Source: Planococcus citri (lineage: Eukaryota > Arthropoda > Insecta > Hemiptera > Pseudococcidae). Taken from it: a DNA stretch of 64,000 bases. Positions 24,430-35,650 of this stretch are shown here, one piece after another (position 1 is the first letter of the stretch; every line of letters starts with the position of its first letter). A program made the translations under genes and the position numbers. The notes below the pieces were generated by a model. It did no database searches. It saw nothing but the letters and a program-made list of their open reading frames with translations, and was not told the DNA's origin. The DNA lies in the NCBI RefSeq assembly GCF_950023065.1, contig NC_088677.1, forward strand, positions 21,163,230 through 21,227,229, read 5' to 3'.

Positions 24430-25234
24430 TAAGTGTTAGCAAATCATCATCCCTGAGTCCCTTTGTAAAAATGCTCTTGACAAACTCCACCATATGCACA
24501 TTGGAATAACCAACATGAAGCAGCTTGCAAGGAAATACTTATTTTGTAAGAACATTGAGTATATGGACTATTCCAGCCCATTTCAAGGTTATCTTTTTCT
24601 TGTTGTTGTTGGTGCTAAGTCCAACTGGATGGAGGATTGGAGGTAGGCTTCCGGAGAAATGTGCCCTCACTGCCCTCATCTGAGTCTACAATCAATATAA
24701 TATTGATTTCAGTATTTGCACAGGGTTTCCTGAAATAATTGTGGCCAACAATGCTACCATTTTTACCAGGGAAATCTTATCATCTTATCGTAAAAACTGA
24801 AATATTTCTCAAAAAATCATCTCCTTAGGTCATTCTGCTCGTACTAATGGATTAGCAGAGAGAAATATTCAAACACTGAAGAAGTGTTCATCTTCAGCAG
24901 ATGACTTGTAGCCAATGAGTGAAAAGTTGCAAAGACGCAATCTTCCATGTGAAATTACATAGAGTGCCGAACTAAATTGATTTTCAAAGGTAATCGCCAA
25001 TTCCAGCCAGGTGATCGCGTTCAAACTAAATATTACACTAATAATAAATCTCTATGGCAACCAGGAGAAATTATCAAGAAGCTGGGGAATCTCTGTTACC
25101 TAGTAGTGCCACATCAATTAGCTTCGGCAAGGATCACGGAAAGTTGCATTGGCGCATGGCGTACCTGTAGATTCCAAAATTTGTCTAGTAAAAGCTGGGT
25201 GTTTACCTGTGAACAGAAAAAACACATAGATTAA
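24430..25234 (+). pseudogene. Ty3/Gypsy integrase relic
   Basis: Pieces read LHHMHIGITNMKQLARKYLF (zinc-binding part), FQGYLFLVVVGAKSNWME (core), ICTGFPEIIVANNATIFTRE with an N in place of the second catalytic D, and ARTNGLAERNIQTLK around the third acidic residue. The tail QFQPGDRVQTKYYTNN matches the post-integrase part. Separated by stops; no LTR identified on either side. Confidence 0.8.
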
Positions 25235-26640
25235 ATTCTCAAAATTATTTTCAGAAAAAGAAATGAAGCAAACAGTAAATACATAAAATTTTTATAAATT
25301 TAGAAAATATATGGTAATGATTCAAGTATTCATCTACAGCTGTTTTGGAAATGAGAATCAGATTCAGAGAAATAGAAAACAAAGTGATAGATATTACAAT
25401 AAGTATATTAAAATGAATCAGAATTTTGAATTTTTCCTCCCTGACCTCCCCTCTTCTTAAAAACGAGAAAAATCTAAATTAAATTTTAATTTCTCCGCTT
25501 CTCTGGTCTTTCCTCCTTGGGAACAAGTTGTATGTGAATTATTGAAACGCAATGTCGCGCTGGTTGCATATCCTGATTCAAAATAGGAGCTACGAGTAGA
25601 TATAGGTTTTATGTTATTTTCTTTCACTTTTGCGATTGCACACAGGTTGATCAGAGATCACCTTCTATAATTTCTTTCCGAATTTCTTCAGTTTACGCAC
25701 CTATGCTATAAGCACAATATACATATTTGAAGCCGAAATTTTTATAATTCGTTGAAAGACTATTTTTCTTCGATAAGTAATAAAGTATTACCATTTCGCT
25801 GTTACCTACTATCTATTTTTTTAAATCTACTAATTCAACCATTGGTACCTCTATAACTTTCATCGAAAATACACTGGAAATTCGAAGAAGACTTTTCGTA
25901 AAATTTTGAACATTAGTTTGGTAACTTTATCGCTTCTAATTAATCGAATCGTGATTACTTTATTACACGATAACGATTAACGCCTCTCTATAAATTCTTT
26001 ATTGCGCAGGTATCGAGTTCAATAAATTTACGATACACTGATTCAGACTGTAGCATCATGGAAAAAACCTGACGTCAATTTTTTACCTCGTCGGATAAAA
26101 AATACGAGGTAAATGAGAATACATATCTGTGCAGGAAAATTATACCCAATTACAGGTAGATGAATACTCGTACTATCACGACTAGGTACTTACTACTAAC
26201 TACTTAATCAGAGCAGCTAATAGGGTATGTTTCAGATGTCAGATGAGGAGTAAAAAAATTAAACTCGAATAGAGATTTTTTTTCTCTACTTCAACTAGGA
26301 ATCTTTGATAGTTTGAAGTTTAGCGATATAGAGATATAATGATCATTACTCGATATAGCCTTTGTGCTAGGTGGTATACCACATTTAGAATGTGAACTCA
26401 TCTTATACCTTTTGATAATAGATATGGGCAATAAAAAAATGATATGGTATGAGTTCCTATAGAGAATTTATCTCGCGTGAACAAATTCCCTGCAGCTTCG
26501 CAGGGTTTCAACACTTATAAAATGAACTTTGATATTCAATTACAATTAGTATTATTCGATTACTTATCAATTCACATGCTTACACAAGTACACGTGATTT
26601 TTATTATCATCTACTTTTTTTTTTTTTTTTTCTGTAGTTC
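25235..26640. other. Intergenic, nothing recognised
   Basis: AT-rich. No element boundary or coding stretch identified. Confidence 0.4.
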
Positions 26641-26733
26641 ACGAACTACAGGAAAAAAAATGTGTGCGATGAATGTTATTTACATATTCGTCGCTGTGAC
26701 ATGTTTTCATAGAACTGTTTCTTATCAGGTAGA
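26637..26733 (+). CDS. Possible signal-peptide exon of an unidentified gene
   Basis: A long T tract and CTGTAG precede 5' UTR-like sequence and then the frame MCAMNVIYIFVAVTCFHRTV. It ends SYQ at CAG followed by GTAGAC (donor). The 23 codons look like a secretory leader. I find no downstream exon in the following 9 kb, so the gene is incomplete here or the exon is chance. Confidence 0.3.
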
Positions 26734-26749
26734 CTGGTTAAGTAATTGA

Positions 26750-29700
26750 AATGAGAACAATTGGCATTCGAAGTGGAAAAAAGATTTGGGTGTTTTTTCA
26801 TCGGCGAAAAATCTGTTGGAAAGGCGTGTAGCTATATTTGAGCAGTAGGTAGGCGTTTTCCGGCAGATTACTATCGTGGGTAGGTATGTTATTGTGGAAT
26901 GAGGGATTATTTTTACGTTTTCGAGAGTGTAGGAAGATAATGATGTCATTATGTGTCCTCCCTTTTTTTTTTTTTGGATAAGAAAGTCGAAAACAGCAGT
27001 TGCTTCAGACATGATTTTTATTTGGAAATTATTTCTCAGCATTTCAGAAACAGATGTGCAAAAGTACGAAGTTGTACCTATAGGAATTATAATGATATGG
27101 TTGATATGAGGATTGGTGTTCTTTGACAGTTTACTAGGTATGGAAATTTTCAGGTAGATAGACCAGTTTTTCAAAACTGTCTAGTTTCAAAAAGTTGTAA
27201 AATGTTTCCATTCAAGTATTATTCCATCGAAGTTTTCAAAATTGCAAAAAATTGTGAGATTTCTGACATTCAAAAAAAAATGTACCTGATCTTTCTAGAG
27301 AAACCTAAAGTAGCTCGTATAAGTTCAAATTCCTCAAGTGTTCGGCCAAAATATGAATTTATAAAGTAAAAATATGAGGTTCATACTTCCTACCCAACCT
27401 GACTTGACTGATACATAATTCTACGTATGATTTCGAGACTCCATAGTCCATACAATAATTACGTAGGTAAGCAATAAGAATACAATAAATTCACAATTAA
27501 ACATTGCATAATGCATAACATTATTTCATACAAATGTGAGACTGAGAAGTGAGAACGCTTTCATTGTATATTGCCGGAAACACGTGCGTATTTGCGAATA
27601 AAAGTGACGATAAAGAAAACTAAAACGTAATAGGTACACAACTACACATAGTATACCATAAAGCTGTAACGATATATGTCGATATAGTCAGTAAATAGCT
27701 GTGGAATTTAAACAATTTAATTCTTCGTAATTCTAAATTGCTCAGTAGGTTTCAAAAAACCATCGAACTCGTTTGATCGATGACGCATCTATGATCAAAA
27801 AAATAATTACTGATTATGTACGTATACTAGACGCAGACAGCCGACAGGTAACAGTTTTCATTTGTAGGTATAGGGGTAATTATCCTCACGAAAAATAAAA
27901 TTTTTCAAGTGACGTATAATTCTCATATGATGTCAATAAAGTGAGCATATGATTAGAAGAGTTGAAACCGCTGGCAAGGTCATGGTAATTCCAATATTTG
28001 CAATAGACGAAACATAAACATTGAGTAGGTAAAGCAAATAAATCGAAATATGGATTACGTTCGTTCGTTCATCGTTGTCGCAAATTGTTGCTTACCGAAG
28101 AAATAATTTAAATTATAATATACAGAAGGCACAATATAAGAATCATCATAAAATGAAGTAGAACGTACTTAGTCATTGTTTTTAAATAGAGAAATGAACA
28201 ATGTTTTCGTGATGACAAATAATAAAAACGAAACACATTTCAAACGTATCATGAGATAGTCTGGGCCTAATTGATTTAGGTAATAGTGTAAATTCCAATG
28301 CTAATTTTCCATACAAAGGTATCTACATTTTCAAGTTCAACTTATTCATTCTAATTGTGCTGATAAGAGAGGTTAATATTTATTTGAAGCTGGTTCAGTG
28401 TTCTGGTGTAGGTAAGCCTAGTCCATTATTTATGAAAATATTCCAAAGTCCCACATTTTAGAATAAAATCGATAACAACTGTCATAATTTCCATGTCAAA
28501 TAATAATTCACTGTATTCGCTAATGACTTAAGCAAACGGAAAAATGGCATCAAGTACCATTTGGGCTCATTTGAAAAATGATCGATATTCATTTACTAAT
28601 TAAGAACAACTCTGTAAAGGTTTTTCAGTCCAAAAAATGCAAATATATGTCACGATAAAATCATCGCCTCAATCCTTACAATAGCTGAGACCGAGATGTG
28701 ATCAGTTTTTATTTTAAATTAAAACGATTTGAAAATCGCGTACTACCTAGGTAATAATTTGTACACATAAATGCGTTCTAATTAAACACACTTGTAATTA
28801 ACTACTTGAATGATTGTTGATACGATTACAAAACATTTGTTAGGTTTTCTTATACGTATGTACGAGTAGGTAGGTAAGTACATATAGTATGACAGCAACT
28901 TCTTCAAAATTTCAATCAAGGTTATTTGCGTTTCGTGATTTGTTCGATCACTAGATCATCGACTGTACTCACGTGGATAATTAAAATGCACGTGATCGAA
29001 ACGTAGGTATAAATCCCCTGCTGCCTTGTTGATGTTAAAACAACATTTATATAAGTGTAAAAACATGATTAAAATGGTATTAAGGTAATTCTTATCAAAG
29101 TCTGAGTTGTTTAATAATATGTACTTAATGAAAATCAAGTGTAAATGTTCTCGTAAGATTACTCGTATGTAAATAAAATTCGTAAAAATTCCCGCTTGGA
29201 TGGACTGAATGAAATTTTATCAAATTCCATAAACAAATTGAACATTTTTTTTTTTTGAGAATGGGGACCTTTTTTGTTTGAATTCCAATTCCCAAGTACT
29301 AACATATTTCATATGAAATGAAATTAGAACGTGGCCTATGTACTCGGTAATCTTAATGCAATCAAGGCTATGTGAGGACAAGGTGATCTTGCCATACCTA
29401 CCTATACCCATTATTGATTTAGTTTGAATTCGCTTTCAAATTTTTTAAAGGTATATATTATGCATTTCATTTTTCATATGTATGTAGTTGGGTCATTCCA
29501 CATCAATTCGACCAAGAAGTGGTGGGGGGAGGGGGTCGGCGATTTTTTTGAACTTTTTCCTGTTGGAAGAACTTCTGAAGGGATGACCAGTGGCGCACCA
29601 ATGGCGCAAATCGCAGCCCTCTAGCCCCTTTTTTACAGGCTACTATGGGATGTCAAAATACGAAAATTATTATCACTATGGATTATGTTGATGTAAATCT

Positions 29701-29840
29701 AATCTACATTACGAACGAATTGATCCACTTTTTTAGAAACATTTTTGTAGAGGAATTGATGTAAGTATTTCCAAGCGAAAAAATCAAATCGAATCATTCA
29801 CAACATCACAGCCTATTGATGATTGAACAAATTGATTGAT
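26750..29840. other. Intergenic or intronic, nothing recognised
   Basis: AT-rich. Around 29487 the sequence GGGTCATTCCACATCAATTC has the look of an element end, but no partner was found. Confidence 0.4.
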
Positions 29841-29845
29841 TTCTA

Positions 29846-30474
29846 GGCAAATCATTCGCGAACGAATTGATTAATTGTTGATGAATCATTCGCGAACGAA
29901 TTGAATAAATATTGATGAACCGTTCGCGAACGAATTGAATAATTTTTATCAAATCATTCGTGAACGAATTGATTTGTATAAGCGAGTCGTTCGCGAACGA
30001 ATCGATTCATTTACGCAATTTTTGGTGAATCATTCGCGAACGAATCGATTCATTTACGTAATTTTTGGTGAATCATTCGCGAACGAATCGATTCATTTAC
30101 GTGATTTTTGGTGAATCATTCGCGAACGAATTGAATAATTTTTGGTGAATCTTTTACGAACAAATTGAATCATTTCTGGCGAATCATTCACGAACAAATT
30201 GATCAACTTTTGGTGAACTGAATCATTCGCGAACGAATTAAATAATTTTTTATTGAATCATTCGTGAACGAATTGATTTGTATAAGTGACTCGTTCGCGA
30301 ACGGATCGATTCAATTACGTAATTTTTGGTGAATCATTCACGAACGAATTGAATACTTTTTGGAGAATCATTCGCGAACGAATTGATCCGTATATGGGTG
30401 TAAGTGACTCGTTCGCGAACAAATCGATTCATTTACGTAATTTTTGGTGAATCATTCACAAACGAATTGAATAA
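29846..30474 (+). repeat. Minisatellite of about 17 units with a TTCGCGAA core
   Basis: Units of 33-43 bp in tandem, each near ATTCGCGAACGAATYGA followed by ATAATTTTTGGTGAATC or TCATTTACGTAATTTTTGG. The core TCGTTCGCGAACGA is palindromic in many units. Two unit types (short, and long with CATTTACGTAA) alternate in blocks, and a TTTGTATAAG variant recurs (about 29965, 30265), which indicates higher-order duplication. A lone degenerate unit lies near 29711. Confidence 0.9.
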
Positions 30475-30479
30475 TCATG

Positions 30480-32440
30480 TTGATTTAACCCATTTTCCTC
30501 TACATTTGGAGCCCCTGAATCAAAATTTGGGCTTCGCTATACTTTTCACATCATGTACTCGTCGAGGGCTTTCTATCAGGAAAAAAAAAATAGCTTCTTC
30601 GGTATAATAATCGGGGTCGAATGAGAGCCTGCTGAACTTTTTTTGCTTGTAGCTGTATACCTACTATAGATGAAATTATGTAATTAAACCCCTGTCACAT
30701 TCTATAATTTTATGAAAATGTGTTTCGAAAACATTCAATTAAGGAAGCTTTTTCCTTTCTTTCATATCTGTTTTCTTTTTTTTTTTTTTTTTTTTTCATA
30801 TATCCATTTAGAAAACATATTCTTGCCATAAGCCATATTTACAATTCAAATCAAATCAAGAAGAAATCGAGTCCTCCAATAAAAAAAGAAAATTTTTTCC
30901 AAACACATAAATGTTTTGTTCATTTCTACCTTCAAAATCTATCGAAGGACCAGGTGCGAAGAACGGAGCATAAAGTGCTGCCTACATTGTTTTTAATAAG
31001 TAAACTTATTGAAGTTTACTAAAGTTTTCTGTTTTCCCAATATTAAATGTATTCAGTGGTACCTAAATCTTTATAATATGTATTATTAAAAGAAATAATA
31101 GATACATATGTAATTATTACACGCGCAAGCGAGTATAATTTTTTATCTACTCGATATGAAATGCGAAAAGCTCGAAATAAAACCGAAGAGTTTCCCTTCA
31201 GGTTTCCCTACCAACAAAGTAGTAAATTATTGAGCAGCATGACGCAATAGCATATAGCAAAACACATGCGATAGAGATGGTCGCTTTCAACGAAATACCT
31301 AATTGAACGAAATATGAAAATACCATTTCTAGGAATTCCCTTATAAAATTTAAACGAAAAAACTGCGAATAATTATTCACCATATACCTAGCCATTTCCT
31401 ATCGTAATTCTCAAGACAACCCAACTCGACCACTGAAATTTCATTAGCTCAAATCTATTTTAGTCTTCGAATAATATCTATTAAATTAGGTAGATAGGTA
31501 GTTGCTGAACTTTCAAAAAAATCAAAAGCGAAGAACGCCAAAATTATTCTTTGCAGTAATCGTTACTGTGGCTAAATTGGAAGTTGAAACATCGCATTGT
31601 TCTTTTGAAAAGGAAATTTATTTTCTATCCGTCAAATTTGTAAAATAGGTATCAAAGTATCGAAATACCTATTACGATCATTCACCCCGAATGAAATGAA
31701 TTTCTCTACATTGATATCTAGCGGTGGATAAGTAGAGCAATTTTAGGTTATTCATCCCTATATGGCGTGCAATGAGAAAATAAGCTTTAGAACATTAATA
31801 AACACCCACTCGTTTTTTCAGTCACCACTTTTCCACCCATTGAATAAATAACCTATGACTCATTCGGTCATTCTTTTCTTTCTCATCATATCTCTCACCA
31901 TTGTATTGAACTATGGAATTTGAATTTTTCCATTCCACTTGATTTGCAAAATTTGAGTTTTCTGGTAAGATGACTAGAATATTCCCATTCACCCATTCCT
32001 GTGTAAGAGGTGACCTCCTAAAAATGACTGCATTTTAAAAACGAAGCGAAAATACAATACCGGAGTTTGGGTTTTGAAAAATAGAAGGGTTTACAATCAC
32101 TTGAAGCGATTTGCAGGCATGAAATCCACTACTTCATTTTTTTTAGTGACTTTAGTAACTAGCAAAAAATTGACCAAAATTTTTCGAAAAAGTGACCTAA
32201 CCAAAATTTTGAGAAATGAGAGCATGAGGATCTACTGAACTACCCCCCCCTCGGTCTATCCTCCGGGACAGCTTTTTTCTTGAAGGAGGAGTCCTAAGGA
32301 ACATTTTTCTTGTCTTCAAAAAAAAAGTGGCCCTAAACTGACGGCCGGCCATATTGATTAACAGGTCAGCCAAAATCGCAGATTTTGAGTTCCAACATAG
32401 GACCTGCACGAAATTTTTTCAACCGTACAGAGGTAGATCA
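30480..32440. other. Intergenic, nothing recognised
   Basis: AT-rich with a T-run near 30775. No supported gene. Confidence 0.4.
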
Positions 32441-32447
32441 AAACACC

Positions 32448-34230
32448 AGGCAAAAATTCATCACCTGTCAAAATTTCAAATGCTCAAGTGCCTTTTTCGA
32501 TTTTTGGTGAATTTTTGAAAATCAAATTTGGACCAAAAATGAGGGAAAAAATCAAAATTTCATCAAATTGACCAAGAAGACTGAAATTCAAGATATACCC
32601 TATTTTCGACACGCCAAATTGATTGGAAACTGTTTCAACCGGTTTTGAGCAGTTCTGGAGCCTCCAGCCGATTTTTGGAACTCGAAATTCCCACAAAATT
32701 TCATCAAATGGAGATGGGAAGCCGAAATTTATTCTGTAAACTAATTTCAATACGCTACAATGGAAACTGCGGGTGGGTTTAAAGTCGTTTTGAATCCCAC
32801 AGCACTTTTTGAAAATTACTGGAGTCTCCAGTGAATTTTTGAGACTCTCAAATGGAGATAGAAAGCCGAAATTCATCCCGAAAACTAATTTCGGTACGCC
32901 ATAAAGTCAACCATCTCTAGTAGATTTTTGAGACTCGAAATTTCCCTAAATTTCATCAAAGGGAGATGGAAAGCCAAAATTCATTCCGCAAACTAATTTC
33001 GATACGCCACGAAGTTGACTACAGGTAGATTTCACGTCGTTTTGGAGTCTCCAGCAACTTTTTGAAAACTTGTATGGCGTTTTTTGGAAAATTGAGATTT
33101 CCAAAAAGTAGCTGGAAGCTTCAACACCATTTGAAACCAGCATGCAGTCGACTTCATATCGTATTGAAATTAGTTTGCGAAGTGAACTTCAACGTGCTAA
33201 GTCTATTTGATGAAATGTGGGAATTTCAAGTTTCAAAAATCTGATGGAGACTCCCCAGCAATTTTCAAAAAGTCGGTGAAGGCTACAAAAAATGACTTGA
33301 ACCCATCTGAAGTCGTCTTCAGAGGGTGTTAAAATTGGAGTGCAGAGTAAATTTCGACTTTCCATCTCCGTTTGATGAAATTTTGGGGAAATTTCAAGCT
33401 TAAAAAATTTACTGGAGGCTCGAGTAATTTTCAAAAAGTTACTGGAGGCTTCAAAATGACTTGAACCCGTCTGAAGTCGTCTTCAGAGGGTGTTAAAATT
33501 GGAGTGCAGAGGATATATCGATTTTACATCTCCCTTTCAAAGTTCCAAAAAACTACTGGAGGCTCCAGAATTCTCAAAAAGTCATTGAAAGCTCCAAAAC
33601 GACTTGAACCCGTCTGAAGTCGTCTTCAAAGGGTGTTAAAATTGGAGTGCAGAGTAAATTTTGACTTCCCATCTCCGTTTGAAAGTTTCAAAAATCTACT
33701 GGAGGCTCCAGTAATTTCGAAAAAGTTGCTGGAGGCTCCAAAATGACTTGAACCCACCTGAAGTCGTCTTCAAAGGGTGTTAAAATTGGAGTGCAGAGTA
33801 AATATCGACTTTCCATTTCCGTTTGAAAGTTTCAAAAATCTACTGGAGGCTCCAGTAATTTTCAAAATATTGCTGGAGGTTCCAAAACAACTTGAAATCC
33901 ACCTACAGTCGACTTCGTAGCGTATTGAAATTAGTTCGCGGAATGAATTTCGGCTTTCCATCTCCATTTTGATGAAATTTTGTGGAAATTTCGAGTTTCA
34001 AAAATCTGCTGGATACTCCAGAACTACTCAAAATGAGTTGAAACAGTTTCCAATCGATTTGGCATGTCGAAAATAAGGTTCATCCAAAATTTCAGCTTTC
34101 TTGGTCGATTTAGTAAAATTTTGATTTTTCCCCTCATTTTTGGCCTAAATTTGATTTTCAAAAATTCACCAAAAATCGAAAAAGGCACTTTAGCACTTCA
34201 AATTCTGACAGGTGATAAATGTTTGCACTG
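32448..34230. repeat. Foldback element with tandem internal repeats, about 1.8 kb
   Basis: About 200 bp at the left (from ATCACCTGTC through AAGTGCCTTTTTCG to GAAACTGTTTCAACC) is inverted at 34020-34230. The interior is tandem 143-164-bp units: AAGTCGTCTTC starts at 33310, 33474, 33617 and 33761, each followed by GGGTGTTAAAATTGGAGTGC. Related partial copies lie at 44930-45320 and 61618-61735. No coding capacity. Confidence 0.8.
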
Positions 34231-34756
34231 ACGTTGAAATACAAATATTGTAAGCAAAGATTTTAAATCTCTCAGAAATCGACAGTTTTTATGGAATTTC
34301 ATTCACGAATAGCTTAAAATAATCGTAAAAGCTCGTACTTTTCGAAAACGAAGCCCTTATATAGCTTATTTTCGCTTCGTTTTTGAAATAATTAAGCTAC
34401 AGTTGAACATTTCATCGAGAAATACTCGTCGAATAATCAAAATATTCAATTCATTTCGAAGCTTCAAGTTTTTACTTTCAAAATATCGTCGATTTATTAG
34501 AAAATATGTCCTAGAAATTGGAGTAAATTGTATTTCAAAATGCGAATTTTGAAAAAAATCAAGTTTCTTCTTCGTGAAATCCGATCCACACCGATCGCAT
34601 AACCGAATAAGTCACCACGAACCGCCTCAATGTCTTAAACAGACGAAAGGACAATGGACAAAGGTGATTCGAATGCGCAACTCGTGCTAAAATTGAAATT
34701 CTTCCAACACTTTTACTTTCCCATTCGAATGTAAAGTAAATTGGTAACGTCAGTGC

Positions 34757-35288
34757 CAGCGTTGCCAACTTAGCATAATCGATGCTAGATTTGGCATAAT
34801 TTGATTTCATACGATGCTAAAAAATTGCATCTAGCATCTAGCATAATCTTTTGGCATAATAATTTTCCAATCTGGCATCTTAATTCATTTTAGCATTGTC
34901 ATTTTTAACGTAAATTTGGGGAAAATTTTTGAAATTTTCGTAATTTTAGTTAAATTTTCATACTTTTGACCCTTTTTTCAACAATATTCCATGAAAATTC
35001 CAAAGTTGGAACTGTTGAAAGCCTTCATTTTCGGAAAATACGCCAAAAATCACCAAAAAAATTTAGCATCTTACATAGCATCCGATTTTAGCATCCTTTT
35101 TACATTTAGCATCTTCTTAACCTTGAAATTTTGATGCAGTTTTTTACCAAATTCTGGAAAAAAGGGAGGAAAAACAAAAATTTTGTCTGGCATCAAAATT
35201 TAGCATAATTTTTTCGTGATTTAGCATCCAAACGGCATAATTTTTGAGTGGTTCTAGCATCAAGTCTGGAAAAAAGTTGGCAACGCTG
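34757..35288. mobile_element. Non-autonomous hAT-type MITE, 532 bp, with 8-bp target duplication
   Basis: Ends are CAGCGTTGCCAAC and its reverse complement. Both flanks (34749-34756 and 35289-35296) are GTCAGTGC. The interior is built of TAGCAT/GGCATAAT repeats and is unrelated to the other hAT family in the window. Confidence 0.92.
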
Positions 35289-35536
35289 GTCAGTGCATCG
35301 TGGCCTTCTCGAGTATGTCTACAAGCATTTTTTTGTAAAAATTTTCTTTCAAAATGTCAATCTTTATATTGGAGTATTATGCTTAAGTTTTCAAATCGTA
35401 ATCGAATGAAGTGTCGTTCAACGTAATTGTGTTTTCGAATCATGCATTTGTTTAATGGTTGGACTTATCTTTATATGTAATTAAAACGCCTCTCGAGTGG
35501 TAGGGAGATAAGACTGTAACGTCATAATTTTACGTG

Positions 35537-35547
35537 TATATATATAA
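35537..35547 (+). promoter_or_regulatory. TATA-like box
   Basis: TATATATATAAG lies about 110 bp before the ATG of the gene that follows. Candidate initiators (TCAGTT near 35592) are not at ideal distance, so the start site is not fixed. Confidence 0.35.
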
Positions 35548-35650
35548 GTAACGTTCACATAAAGCATAGTTGAATCATATTTCATCGTCGATCAGTTTTC
35601 ATTACTTCCACGAAGAAAAGAAAGTCTCTTCATCACTGGGTATTCCTTGG

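Noticed and set aside
29846..30474. CRISPR-like regular repeat array
   Set aside because: The DNA is eukaryotic; the intervening sequences are themselves repeated and the units vary, so this is a minisatellite.
34559..34810. 83-codon minus-strand open frame
   Set aside because: It runs into the hAT MITE and shows no known domain or splice sites.
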